Positions 1 through 6,547 of a stretch of DNA of 15,041 nucleotides are shown here, piece by piece. Made by a program: the position numbers and the translations under genes. The notes beneath the pieces are model-generated. The model ran no database searches. It saw only the letters and a list, made by a program, of their open reading frames with translations, and was not told the origin of the DNA. This stretch comes from an uncultured Amylibacter sp. Lineage in GTDB: Bacteria > Pseudomonadota > Alphaproteobacteria > Rhodobacterales > Rhodobacteraceae. The stretch lies in the NCBI GenBank assembly GCA_938001995.1, contig CALLAV010000269.1, forward strand, positions 1 through 15,041, given 5' to 3'. Position 1 is the first letter of the stretch. Each line of letters begins with the position of its first letter.

Positions 1-25
1 TGGGAAGACACATAAGCGCCTATTG

Positions 26-40
26 TTTCCAAATTGGAAA
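26..40. promoter_or_regulatory. Perfect 15-base palindrome, possible operator
   Basis: The arms TTTCCAA and TTGGAAA surround a central A and match perfectly. The site lies about 70 bases before the possible small ORF at 108 and near the window edge, so the gene it may serve (one outside the window, or the small ORF) is not visible. I do not recognise a specific regulator. Confidence 0.3.
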
Positions 41-107
41 TAATGCTTGCTCGAATCGTCAAACTGTCACTACCTAGGGTTACCTGAAACTGCTTTTGGG
101 ACACCCT

Positions 108-230
108 ATGCGCCAATTTACGACCCGCACCGCGGGCGGACTGTCATCCGTCTGGTTTCAAATCTGGGAATGGTATTACGCCGCCCTAGAAACGACGCTC
201 GATCGCTTGAACAAAAGCGACGCACGCTAA
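108..230 (+). CDS. Possible 40-residue small protein
   Basis: An ATG at 108 opens a 40-codon frame ending in TAA. The product is plausible as a real micro-protein: a basic, Thr/Arg-rich N-terminus (MRQFTTRTAGG), a central aromatic patch with VWFQIWEWYY at about residues 15-24, and a charged helical end (ALETTLDRLNKSDAR). The aromatic segment could be a short amphipathic helix lying on a membrane. The ribosome binding site is weak (TGGGAC at 97-102). A small hairpin with a short T run follows the stop at 229-253. I recognise no family. The alternative is chance coding; protein-like composition and the following hairpin are the only support. Confidence 0.38.
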   Translation: MRQFTTRTAGGLSSVWFQIWEWYYAALETTLDRLNKSDAR

Positions 231-253
231 GGCAAATTCAGCCTTGCCCTTTT
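229..253 (+). terminator. Weak hairpin with short T run
   Basis: GGCAA (231-235) can pair with TTGCC (244-248), and alternatively AAGGC (229-233) with GCCTT (241-245). CTTTT follows. The stem is only five pairs, so this is at best a weak terminator behind the small ORF. Confidence 0.25.
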
Positions 254-335
254 AGATATTCTCGCCTAATGCAGCACCTTCACGCGGCACTTACACCCTT
301 GGAGGATTGCCGCCTTTGTAACTTAGGAGAATATC

Positions 336-992
336 ATGGCTGATATGCCAAATATTAACGCTACACTGCGTGAGGGGACAGGCAAGGGGGCCGCCCGCCA
401 AGCACGTCGTGATGGGCTTGTTCCCGGTGTAGTCTACGGCGGTGGCGCAGACCCCGTCGCAATCAACGTCAAATTCAACGAGCTGTTCAAACAGTTGAAA
501 GCAGGCAAATTCTTGTCCACGCTGTTCAACCTGAAAATTGACGGCCAAGAAGACGTTCGTGTGATCTGTCGGAACGTACAGCGTGATGTTGTGAAGGATC
601 TTCCAACACACCTCGACCTGATGCGCCTGAACCGCACATCCCGTGTAAACTTGTTCATTCCTGTGACCTTCATCAACGAAGAAACATCTGTCGGCCTTAA
701 GGCTGGTGGTACGTTGGTGACTGTTCGTTCGGAAATTGAACTGAAAGTTACAGCTGGCAACATCCCAGAAAGCATCGAAATCGATCTCGCAGATGTCGAC
801 ATCGGTGACGGCGTGAACATTTCCGACGTAACACTGCCAGAAGGCTCACGTCCTATGATTACGGATCGTGACTTTGTGATTGCAAACATTGCGGCTCCAT
901 CCTCGTTGAAATCTGAAGATGACGGTGAAGACGAAGGCGAAGAAACAGAAGCGCCAACAGCGGAAGCCGAAGGCGACGCAGCAGAAGAGTAA
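336..992 (+). CDS. rplY: 50S ribosomal protein L25 (general stress protein Ctc type)
   Basis: L25 (bL25) binds 5S rRNA in the large ribosomal subunit. At 218 residues this is the long TL5/Ctc form: an N-terminal 5S-binding beta-barrel with the typical opening ([25 protein letters not shown], residues about 11-35 in pieces), then a C-terminal beta domain including [17 protein letters not shown] and [18 protein letters not shown]. It ends in a very acidic tail of Glu, Asp and Ala from about residue 192, usual for alphaproteobacterial L25. The start is set by AGGAGA at 325-330, five bases before ATG. A strong terminator follows the stop, separating it from pth. L25 and pth are commonly neighbours in bacteria, which supports both calls. 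Confidence 0.96.
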   Translation: MADMPNINATLREGTGKGAARQARRDGLVPGVVYGGGADPVAINVKFNELFKQLKAGKFLSTLFNLKIDGQEDVRVICRNVQRDVVKDLPTHLDLMRLNRTSRVNLFIPVTFINEETSVGLKAGGTLVTVRSEIELKVTAGNIPESIEIDLADVDIGDGVNISDVTLPEGSRPMITDRDFVIANIAAPSSLKSEDDGEDEGEETEAPTAEAEGDAAEE

Positions 993-1015
993 TCTTCCTA
1001 GCATTCAAAATTTCA

Positions 1016-1051
1016 AAGGCCCGTGCGTTCAAACAACGTGCGGGCCTTTTT
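1016..1051 (+). terminator. Rho-independent terminator after rplY
   Basis: The 14-base arms at 1016-1029 and 1035-1048 pair along their full length, with two adjacent G-U pairs in the middle, around the loop CAAAC. The stem ends in AAGGCCCG/CGGGCCTT and runs into TTTTT (1047-1051). Confidence 0.9.
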
Positions 1052-1095
1052 CATTTCGGCTATAACGCCAGAAATCACTGCCAAAGGAGGCTGAC

Positions 1096-1779
1096 ATGCA
1101 AATATTCGTAGGCCTTGGCAATCCGGGTGCAAAATACGCAGGCAACCGCCATAACATTGGTTTTATGGCGCTTGATCGCATTGCCTCGGACCACGGGTTT
1201 GGGCCGTGGCGATCCAAGTTTCAGGGCGTGATCAGCGAAGGGCGGTTTGGGTCTGATCGTGTGGTTTTGCTTAAACCCGAAACCTTTATGAACCTGTCTG
1301 GTCAGTCCGTTGCGGCCGCGATGAAGTTCTATAAATCCGAAGTGGCCGACATCACCGTTTTCCACGACGAACTCGATCTTGCCCCTGGCAAATGCCGGTT
1401 CAAAACAGGCGGCGGCCACGCGGGGCACAATGGCCTGCGCTCCATCCACCAACACATCGGACCAGACTACAATCGCGTGCGCATCGGCATCGGTCATCCA
1501 GGTCACAAAGATGCGGTTGCGGGTTATGTCCTGCGCGATTTTGCCAAGGCGGATCAGGAGTGGATTGATGATCTGTTACGGGGAATGTCGGATGGTGCGC
1601 CAGAGCTGGCCAGGGGCGACAGCGGGAGGTTTATGAATGCGGTTGCTCTGCGCACAAACCCACCGCGGTCCTCGACCACACAGCCGAAAGAGAAGAAAGC
1701 AGAAAAACCCAGCGATGTTGCACCAGAGCCTGAAGAAAAGTTAACACCGCTGCAACGGCTTGCAGCAAAGTTTCGCTAA
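1096..1779 (+). CDS. pth: Peptidyl-tRNA hydrolase
   Basis: Pth cleaves the ester bond of peptidyl-tRNAs released from stalled ribosomes and recycles the tRNA in the cytoplasm. The signature is complete: GLGNPGAKY (N9) then NRHNIGF, with H19 matching the catalytic His of the family; FMNLSGQSV holds the tRNA/substrate-contacting Asn; DELDLAPGK carries the Asp that activates the His; GGGHAGHNGLRSI is the second signature. The core ends near residue 185 and is followed by a Lys/Glu/Pro-rich extension of about 40 residues, longer than in E. coli (194 residues) but usual for this group. AAAGGAGG at 1083-1090 sits five bases before ATG, an excellent ribosome binding site. The next gene starts four bases after the stop. 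Confidence 0.97.
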   Translation: MQIFVGLGNPGAKYAGNRHNIGFMALDRIASDHGFGPWRSKFQGVISEGRFGSDRVVLLKPETFMNLSGQSVAAAMKFYKSEVADITVFHDELDLAPGKCRFKTGGGHAGHNGLRSIHQHIGPDYNRVRIGIGHPGHKDAVAGYVLRDFAKADQEWIDDLLRGMSDGAPELARGDSGRFMNAVALRTNPPRSSTTQPKEKKAEKPSDVAPEPEEKLTPLQRLAAKFR

Positions 1780-1783
1780 ATCA

Positions 1784-2989
1784 ATGGATTACAAAGCACT
1801 TTTCATCACATTGCGGATCATCGCATCGCGACTAATTCGCCTCGACTTTGTTGGGATTAATCGCCTTGCCCGCGTGAATACGATGTTTGACGCGGATAAG
1901 ATCACGCAGAACTTTGTGTCGATCCGTGATCTATTCGAATACGTGGATGTTGATGTCGACACGGCTCACCCTTCACCCTTGCTCGAGGCTCCAAAGCTTT
2001 TGCCTGATACCTATAATTGGGGGGAGGAAACCCTAACCCTTACGGATTGGCAAACCACGCGCAGCGTCTGCGCGATGGTCGTGTTAAAAGACGGCGCGCG
2101 GGTGTACGAGGACTATTTCAACGACACAAAATCGGACGACCGCCGCATCAGTTGGTCCATGTCTAAAAGCGTGCTGTCCATCGCGATGGGGGTCTTGCAC
2201 GATCAGGGCCGCCTGCCCCCACTGAACAGCAAAATTGGCGATCTGGTTCCAAGCCTGCGCAACAGCGCCTATGCCAAAGCTACCCTTCAAAACGTTCTGA
2301 ATATGTCGAGCGGTGTGGCCTTTAATGAGGATTATCTCGACTTTCATTCCGACATTAACCGCCTTGGCCGCATCATTGGTGTGGGCGGCTCGATGGATGC
2401 CTTTGCTCAAAATATGACGCTGCAAGACTGGGCCCCTGGCACGTATAATCACTATGTTTCGGTCGATACGCATGTGCTCGGAATGGTGCTGCGCGAAGTG
2501 TCTGGCGAACCGCTTGCCGATTTTATTCGCGACACTGTTTTTGCCAAACTTGGCCTAGAATCCGCCCCGTATTTCGTCGCTGACAGCCTGCAAGAGCCCT
2601 TCATTCTGGGCGGTCTGAACCTTATGACCCGCGACTATGCGCGCATTGGTTTGATGATGGCGCAGGGTGGCGAAATCAATGGCAACCATATTGTTTCGTC
2701 TGACTGGATCGCGCAATCCACCGCCCAATCTGCACCGCCACCTGATCCCGCGCGTGCGGCAATGCCAGACGGTGTTTTGGGATACGGATATCAGTGGTGG
2801 CTGCCCCCTTCCCCTGCCAAAGGCGAGTATTTTGCCATCGGAATTTACGGGCAGTACATCTATGTGGACACCGCCCGCCAAGTGGTAATCGCGGTGAACA
2901 GCGCAGATCGGGATTTCAAAGACGGTGACGGGCAAGTGACATTGAACAATTTGCAAGTTTTCCGCCAAATTGCCGAGCATTTAGAATAA
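1784..2989 (+). CDS. Serine hydrolase of the class C beta-lactamase family
   Basis: A predicted 401-residue hydrolase of the beta-lactamase/DD-peptidase-like superfamily (Pfam Beta-lactamase; relatives include 6-aminohexanoate-dimer hydrolase and esterases). The catalytic S-x-x-K is SMSK at residues 125-128 and the second motif is Y-x-S (YVS, 224-226) followed by DTHVLG, as in the esterase-like branch. The third motif region is around GIYGQYIYVD near the C-terminus. The N-terminus has a moderately hydrophobic stretch (ALFITLRIIASRLIRL) with two Arg, not a clean signal peptide. I chose ATG 1784; an in-frame TTG at 1760 would overlap pth, and ATG 1883 would remove conserved-looking sequence. 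There is no clear ribosome binding site, so translation is probably coupled to pth. The substrate cannot be predicted; beta-lactam resistance should not be assumed. Confidence 0.88.
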   Translation: MDYKALFITLRIIASRLIRLDFVGINRLARVNTMFDADKITQNFVSIRDLFEYVDVDVDTAHPSPLLEAPKLLPDTYNWGEETLTLTDWQTTRSVCAMVVLKDGARVYEDYFNDTKSDDRRISWSMSKSVLSIAMGVLHDQGRLPPLNSKIGDLVPSLRNSAYAKATLQNVLNMSSGVAFNEDYLDFHSDINRLGRIIGVGGSMDAFAQNMTLQDWAPGTYNHYVSVDTHVLGMVLREVSGEPLADFIRDTVFAKLGLESAPYFVADSLQEPFILGGLNLMTRDYARIGLMMAQGGEINGNHIVSSDWIAQSTAQSAPPPDPARAAMPDGVLGYGYQWWLPPSPAKGEYFAIGIYGQYIYVDTARQVVIAVNSADRDFKDGDGQVTLNNLQVFRQIAEHLE

Positions 2990-2996
2990 TTCTAAA

Positions 2997-3034
2997 TGTT
3001 GACAGTGTCCTTGTGGAAGCCCATATTGTTGACA
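2997..3034 (+). promoter_or_regulatory. Promoter of nfuA with a repeated TGTTGACA element
   Basis: TTGACA at 2999-3004 is a perfect -35 and CATATT at 3022-3027 a fair -10, spaced 17 bases. The octamer TGTTGACA occurs at 2997-3004 and again at 3027-3034, exactly 30 bases apart, so the second copy overlaps or just follows the -10 and could be half of an operator. Confidence 0.5.
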
Positions 3035-3056
3035 ACTCTTATAAGGATTGAATCGT

Positions 3057-3617
3057 ATGTTTATCCAAACTGAAAGCACGCCGAACCCGGCCACGTTGAA
3101 ATTCTTGCCGGGTCAAGCCGTGCTCGCCGCTGGCACGGCGGATTTCCCAACGGAAGAAGCTGCGCAAAACTCTCCGCTCGCGTCCCGTGTGTTCAAGGTT
3201 CAAGGCGTCACAGGCGTTTTCTTTGGCCCTGATTTTGTGACCGTGACCAAGGACGAAAGCGCTGATTGGAACCACATCAAACCCGCAATTCTGGGCGTGA
3301 TCATGGAACACTACCAATCCGGACAGCCTGTGATGGGCGAAGACGCGCAGAACTCTGGTCACAAAGAACACACTGGCGAAGATGGCGAAGTTGTCCAGCA
3401 AATCAAAGACTTGCTTGATACACGCGTGCGCCCTGCTGTGGCCCAAGACGGCGGCGACATCACCTTCCACGGCTTTGACCGCGGCGTGGTTTACCTGCAC
3501 ATGCAAGGTGCCTGCGCAGGCTGCCCATCCAGCACGATCACCCTGAAAATGGGCATCGAAAACCTGTTGCGCCACTACATTCCAGAGGTCACAGAGGTGC
3601 GCCCTGTTGCCGCCTAA
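3057..3617 (+). CDS. nfuA: NfuA-type iron-sulfur cluster carrier (NifU family)
   Basis: A 186-residue Fe-S carrier that receives clusters from the assembly machinery and passes them to target enzymes. It has an N-terminal Nfu_N domain (MFIQTESTPNPATLKFLPG onward, to about residue 90), an acidic/His linker, and a C-terminal NifU domain (about 112-180) with the conserved RPAVAQDGGDI and the cluster-ligating pair in GACAGCPSS (C153 and C156, C-x-x-C). Two protomers sharing these Cys normally hold one [4Fe-4S] cluster. The start is ATG 3057, not the in-frame TTG 3048, because AAGGA at 3043-3047 is nine bases upstream and the family begins MFIQTE. It overlaps tsaB by 11 bases. As in many alphaproteobacteria it has the eukaryote-like Nfu_N domain rather than the degenerate A-type domain of E. 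coli NfuA. Confidence 0.95.
   Translation: MFIQTESTPNPATLKFLPGQAVLAAGTADFPTEEAAQNSPLASRVFKVQGVTGVFFGPDFVTVTKDESADWNHIKPAILGVIMEHYQSGQPVMGEDAQNSGHKEHTGEDGEVVQQIKDLLDTRVRPAVAQDGGDITFHGFDRGVVYLHMQGACAGCPSSTITLKMGIENLLRHYIPEVTEVRPVAA
3593..3599 (+). promoter_or_regulatory. Ribosome binding site deciding the TTG start of tsaB
   Basis: AGAGGTG lies inside the end of nfuA, seven bases before TTG 3607. No ATG is available near the expected N-terminus of TsaB, so this site supports the rare TTG start. Confidence 0.55.
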
Positions 3618-4236
3618 GCCGATTATTCTGGCCTTTGACACCGCAGCCGCGCATTGCGCGGCTGTGCTCGTTCAGGGGGATAAAACCTTGGCCGTGCAGG
3701 TAGAACCGATGGCCAAAGGACAGGCGGAACGGCTGTTCCCCTTGGCCCAAGAGGTTCTCGCAAGGGCAGGTATCAATTGGGATGCATTGAATGCCATTGC
3801 GGTTGGCACGGGTCCGGGCAATTTCACAGGTATTCGCATTTCCGTGTCTGCTGCGCGCGGTTTGGCCTTGTCGCTCGGCATTCCTGCAATTGGCGTCTCG
3901 CGACTGGACGCGATGGCCTATGGGGTGCAAGGCCCCTGCTCCGCCGTTATTGATGCCCGTCAAAACCGCCTTTACGTGCAGGATTTTGTCGATGGAACTG
4001 CTATATCTGATGTGCGTATCGTCTCCGTCGAAGGTTTCGTCGCGCAACACCCAACCCTGTGCGATGCAGAGGTTCATGTTCCCGCGACGTTGATCCCCAC
4101 ACACATCACGTTGGAAAATGTGGCACAGATTGCCGCTGCACGATTGGGCAAAGATCACCCAAGACCAGCCCCCCTTTACGTTCGCGCCCCTGACGCGGCC
4201 TTGCCGTCCGATCCTGCGCCGACGATCCTCCCATGA
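3607..4236 (+). CDS. tsaB: tRNA threonylcarbamoyladenosine biosynthesis protein TsaB
   Basis: TsaB is the non-catalytic partner of TsaD and, with TsaE, transfers threonylcarbamoyl to A37 of ANN-decoding tRNAs (t6A). This 209-residue protein has the ASKHA fold hallmarks: an opening strand ILAFDTAAAHCAAVLV and the strongly conserved GTGPGNFTGIRISVSAARGL, followed by the GVSRLDAMA segment, then a variable C-terminal lobe ending in YVRAPDAALPSDP, as in its relatives. It starts with TTG inside the end of nfuA and ends in the ATGA that also starts rimI, so the three genes are translationally coupled. The tsaB-rimI pairing is widely conserved and supports both calls. Confidence 0.95.
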   Translation: MPPKPIILAFDTAAAHCAAVLVQGDKTLAVQVEPMAKGQAERLFPLAQEVLARAGINWDALNAIAVGTGPGNFTGIRISVSAARGLALSLGIPAIGVSRLDAMAYGVQGPCSAVIDARQNRLYVQDFVDGTAISDVRIVSVEGFVAQHPTLCDAEVHVPATLIPTHITLENVAQIAAARLGKDHPRPAPLYVRAPDAALPSDPAPTILP

Positions 4237-4643
4237 CGCCTGAACAGTTGGCGGATATCCACGCGGCGAGTTTTACACAGCCCCGCCCATGGAGTGTCAC
4301 TGAATTTTCAGACCTTTTGGCTTCTGAAAGAACCCGATTGGTAACCCGCGCAAACGGTTTTGCATTGATCCAAATCGCAGGGCCAGAGGCGGAACTTTTG
4401 ACCATAGCCGTTCATCCCGACGCGCGACGCTCTGGGCAAGGCACAGCACTGATGAACGACCTTCTCAGCGCTGCCAAAGAGGCCAACTGCGAGGAAATCT
4501 TTCTAGAAGTGGTCGACACAAACACCGCCGCAATTGCACTCTACCATGCTCATGGTTTCGGCGAACGCGCCATTCGCAAAGATTATTACAACGGCCCAAA
4601 CGGCGCAAAGTCATCTGCGCTAATCATGCACAAACCGCTCTAA
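4233..4643 (+). CDS. rimI: RimI-type GNAT N-acetyltransferase (ribosomal protein S18 alanine)
   Basis: A 136-residue GNAT-family acetyltransferase that uses acetyl-CoA. Motif A, which binds the pyrophosphate of CoA, is visible as LTIAVHPDARRSGQGTAL (about residues 56-73, with R-R-S-G-Q-G); motif B follows as LEVVDTNTAAIALYHAHGF, and RKDYY is the usual RimI ending motif. In E. coli the enzyme acetylates the N-terminal Ala of S18; the exact target here is inferred from family and from the tsaB neighbour. Its ATG overlaps the tsaB stop (ATGA). It is slightly shorter than E. coli RimI (148). Its stop overlaps the stop of the convergent dehydrogenase by four bases. Confidence 0.9.
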   Translation: MTPEQLADIHAASFTQPRPWSVTEFSDLLASERTRLVTRANGFALIQIAGPEAELLTIAVHPDARRSGQGTALMNDLLSAAKEANCEEIFLEVVDTNTAAIALYHAHGFGERAIRKDYYNGPNGAKSSALIMHKPL

Positions 4644-5377
4644 CCACGGCCCACAAAAGGCATGTCATTGGCCATGACTGTCATAAACAGAACATTCGTC
4701 CCAAGCGGCAAACCTGCCATATGCATCACTGCATTTCCCACATGATCTACGTCCATCGTCGCTTCGGGTTCAATTGCACCATTGGCCTGCGGCACACCCA
4801 CCGTCATTGGTTTGGCCATTTCCGTCAGCGCATTGCCAATATCAATCTGCCCCACATTGATGTTGAACGCCCGCCCATCGAGCGACAGGGTTTTCGTCAG
4901 CCCCGTGATCGCATGTTTGGTGGCGGTATAAGGCGCCGATCCGGGGCGCGGGGCGCTGGCTGACACGGACCCGTTGTTGATAATGCGGCCACCTTGCGGG
5001 CTTTGGCTGCGCATAATCCGCCACGCCGCGCGCGCACACAGGAAACTGCCCGTGAGGTTGATATCCACGCATTGTCGCCACGCATCCACGTCCATTTCGT
5101 CAATCGGGCTGGCGGGAACACCAATCCCTGCATTGTTGAACAGCGCGTCCAAATGGCCAAATGTGACAGCGGCTTTGTCAAATGCCGCATCCACAGACGC
5201 CTCATCTGTCACATCACAAGGCAAAACCAACGCATTGGTCTGCCCTGCCGCAACCTCCTGCAAGGGTTCAATCCGACGCCCGATCAGGCCAACGTTCCAA
5301 CCTGCCGCCAGAAACGTCCGCGCCGTGGACGCCCCTACGCCAGAACCGGCCCCTGTGATGATAATCGTTTGCGCCAT
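4640..5377 (-). CDS. SDR family NAD(P)-dependent oxidoreductase
   Basis: A 245-residue classical short-chain dehydrogenase/reductase. The cofactor motif TGAGSGVG is at residues 8-15, NNAG at 81-84, the catalytic Ser in NNGSVSAS (S138), and Y-x-x-x-K is Y150-T-A-T-K154. GRR in the second strand region (LIGRRIEP, residues 31-38) suggests preference for NADP(H), an inference from Arg after the second strand. The frame stays open upstream to 5482, but ATG 5377 is chosen because the fold begins there (MAQTIIITGAG) and AAGGG precedes it. The substrate is unknown; annotation as a 3-oxoacyl-ACP reductase-like SDR would be generic. It is divergent from the ureohydrolase gene, so the two may share regulation, and convergent with rimI, sharing the bases CTAA at the stops. 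Confidence 0.9.
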   Translation of the reverse strand: MAQTIIITGAGSGVGASTARTFLAAGWNVGLIGRRIEPLQEVAAGQTNALVLPCDVTDEASVDAAFDKAAVTFGHLDALFNNAGIGVPASPIDEMDVDAWRQCVDINLTGSFLCARAAWRIMRSQSPQGGRIINNGSVSASAPRPGSAPYTATKHAITGLTKTLSLDGRAFNINVGQIDIGNALTEMAKPMTVGVPQANGAIEPEATMDVDHVGNAVMHMAGLPLGTNVLFMTVMANDMPFVGRG

Positions 5378-5420
5378 GTCGCTGCCCTTACAAAAATAAT
5401 GTCGCTCAAGGTCTAGCGCC

Positions 5421-5458
5421 TTGATGCAACCCATGCAAACCTTGCACAACTTTATCAA
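5421..5458. promoter_or_regulatory. Operator-like repeats between divergent genes
   Basis: TGCAA (5434-5438) and TTGCA (5442-5446) form a perfect inverted repeat around ACC. They lie within three head-to-tail 9-base units, ATGCAACCC, ATGCAAACC and TTGCACAAC (5424-5450), flanked by TTGAT (5421-5425) and ATCAA (5454-5458). The site is 12 bases before the ureohydrolase ATG and about 45 bases from the SDR start, so a bound regulator could affect both. Confidence 0.4.
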
Positions 5459-5469
5459 CTGGATGCCCC

Positions 5470-6447
5470 ATGCCAAAATCACCCGATCCGTTTTTTCAAC
5501 CCGTTTCTGCCATTGAATCCCCGCGTTTCGCAGGTGTACCGACGTTTATGCGCCTGCCGCACCTGACACCTGAACATGATCGCTACGGCGATGTGGAAAT
5601 CGGGCTAATTGGCGTACCTTGGGACAGCGGAACCACGAACCGCCCAGGGCCACGCCATGGGCCACGCCAGCTGCGCGATTATTCCACCATGATCCGTGCC
5701 ATGAACCCTGTGAATGGGATCAATCCCTTTGCACTGACCAACTGCGCCGATCTGGGTGATGTTGGCGCGAACCCGTCAGATATCCAAGACGCCATGCGCC
5801 AGATTACCGAGTTCTATACGGCGACCACAAAAGCGGGTATTATACCCATGACAGCTGGCGGCGATCACCTTGTGTCCTTGCCTGTATTGCGGGGATTGGC
5901 CCAAAACGGACCGCTCGGGATGATCCACTTCGACGCCCATACGGACCTGTTCGACACCTACTTCGGAGGTTTCAAATACACTCACGGCACCCCGTTCCGT
6001 CGCGCGATTGAAGAAGGATTGCTCGATCCGAAACGTGTGGTTCAAATTGGCATTCGTGGCACGGCCTATAACACCGAAGACATCGACTGGGGCCTAGAAC
6101 AAGGCGTCACCATTATTCGCATTGAAGAGCTGTTCGAGCGCGGCATTCCCGACGTTATGGCTCAAGCCCGAGAGATAGCAGCGGACCAAGAAACCTATTG
6201 CTCGTTCGACATTGACGTCATCGACCCCGCCTATGCGCCTGGCACAGGTACACCCGAAATCGGCGGCGTGACCAGCTTTCAAGCCCAGCAACTGGTGCGC
6301 GAACTGTCGGGCGTGAACCTTATCGGGGCTGATCTGGTCGAGGTCTCGCCTCCTTTTGATCCGTCTGGCGGCACAGGCTGGCTCGGAGTCTCAATAATGT
6401 TCGAACTGATGTGTATGTTGGCCAAAGCGCATAAAAACCGCGCATAA
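5470..6447 (+). CDS. Agmatinase/arginase-family ureohydrolase, guanidinopropionase/guanidinobutyrase-like
   Basis: A 325-residue Mn-dependent ureohydrolase that should release urea from a guanidino compound. All metal-binding motifs are present: GGDH (H133), DAHTD (D155, H157, D159) and SFDIDVIDP (D247, D249), followed by APGTGTPE. The N-terminal block PRFAGVPTFMRLP and the segments GVPWDSGTTNRPGPRHGPRQ and THGTPFRRAIEEGLLDP resemble, from memory, Pseudomonas guanidinopropionase (GpuA) and guanidinobutyrase (GbuA) more than E. coli SpeB. I therefore leave the symbol empty; agmatinase (speB) is what automatic pipelines would probably assign. The ribosome binding site is weak. A 7-base inverted repeat follows the stop. 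The adjacent divergent SDR and the operator-like site between them suggest an inducible catabolic unit, which is inference. Confidence 0.85.
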   Translation: MPKSPDPFFQPVSAIESPRFAGVPTFMRLPHLTPEHDRYGDVEIGLIGVPWDSGTTNRPGPRHGPRQLRDYSTMIRAMNPVNGINPFALTNCADLGDVGANPSDIQDAMRQITEFYTATTKAGIIPMTAGGDHLVSLPVLRGLAQNGPLGMIHFDAHTDLFDTYFGGFKYTHGTPFRRAIEEGLLDPKRVVQIGIRGTAYNTEDIDWGLEQGVTIIRIEELFERGIPDVMAQAREIAADQETYCSFDIDVIDPAYAPGTGTPEIGGVTSFQAQQLVRELSGVNLIGADLVEVSPPFDPSGGTGWLGVSIMFELMCMLAKAHKNRA

Positions 6448-6448
6448 G

Positions 6449-6481
6449 GCCAGATAAACCTTAGAAAATCGGCAATCTGGC
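6449..6481 (+). other. Inverted repeat after the ureohydrolase gene
   Basis: GCCAGAT (6449-6455) and ATCTGGC (6475-6481) are perfect arms separated by 19 bases, beginning two bases after the stop codon. There is no T run, so it is not a standard terminator; it could stabilise the 3' end of the mRNA or be a chance match. Confidence 0.3.
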
Positions 6482-6547
6482 TGGTTGCTCGAACGGCAAT
6501 GCGGGCGTATACCGACGGGAAACAGTGCATACTAAAGGCCTTTGACC

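Larger units (their letters stand above)
1..335. other. Gene-poor leader upstream of rplY
   Basis: This stretch has no long convincing gene. It holds a perfect 15-base palindrome (26-40), a possible 40-codon ORF (108-230), a weak hairpin followed by four T (229-253) and the 5' untranslated region of rplY. A weak promoter guess for rplY is TTGCCC at 244-249 and TAATGC at 267-272, spaced 17 bases, but the second element matches the consensus poorly. The open frame running through 47-343 starts without a ribosome binding site and has no recognisable protein character, so I treat it as chance. Confidence 0.5.

Noticed and set aside
47..343. Open frame of 98 codons upstream of rplY
   Set aside because: It starts at a TTG without a ribosome binding site, overlaps the rplY start and has an irregular composition. 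The shorter frame at 108-230 looks more protein-like.
434..889. 151-codon minus-strand frame inside rplY
   Set aside because: Antisense shadow of the L25 gene with no start signal and a Ser/Thr/Arg-rich translation.
1052..1095. Possible -10 TATAAC before pth
   Set aside because: No -35 at proper spacing; the expected position falls in the rplY terminator stem.
1784..2989. Antibiotic-resistance beta-lactamase
   Set aside because: The second motif is Y-x-S, not Y-x-N, and the protein resembles esterase/amide hydrolase relatives, so a resistance call is unsupported.
4721..5416. Several plus-strand frames opposite the SDR gene
   Set aside because: The SDR has complete cofactor and catalytic motifs. 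The opposite frames are rich in Arg, Pro and His and lack motifs.
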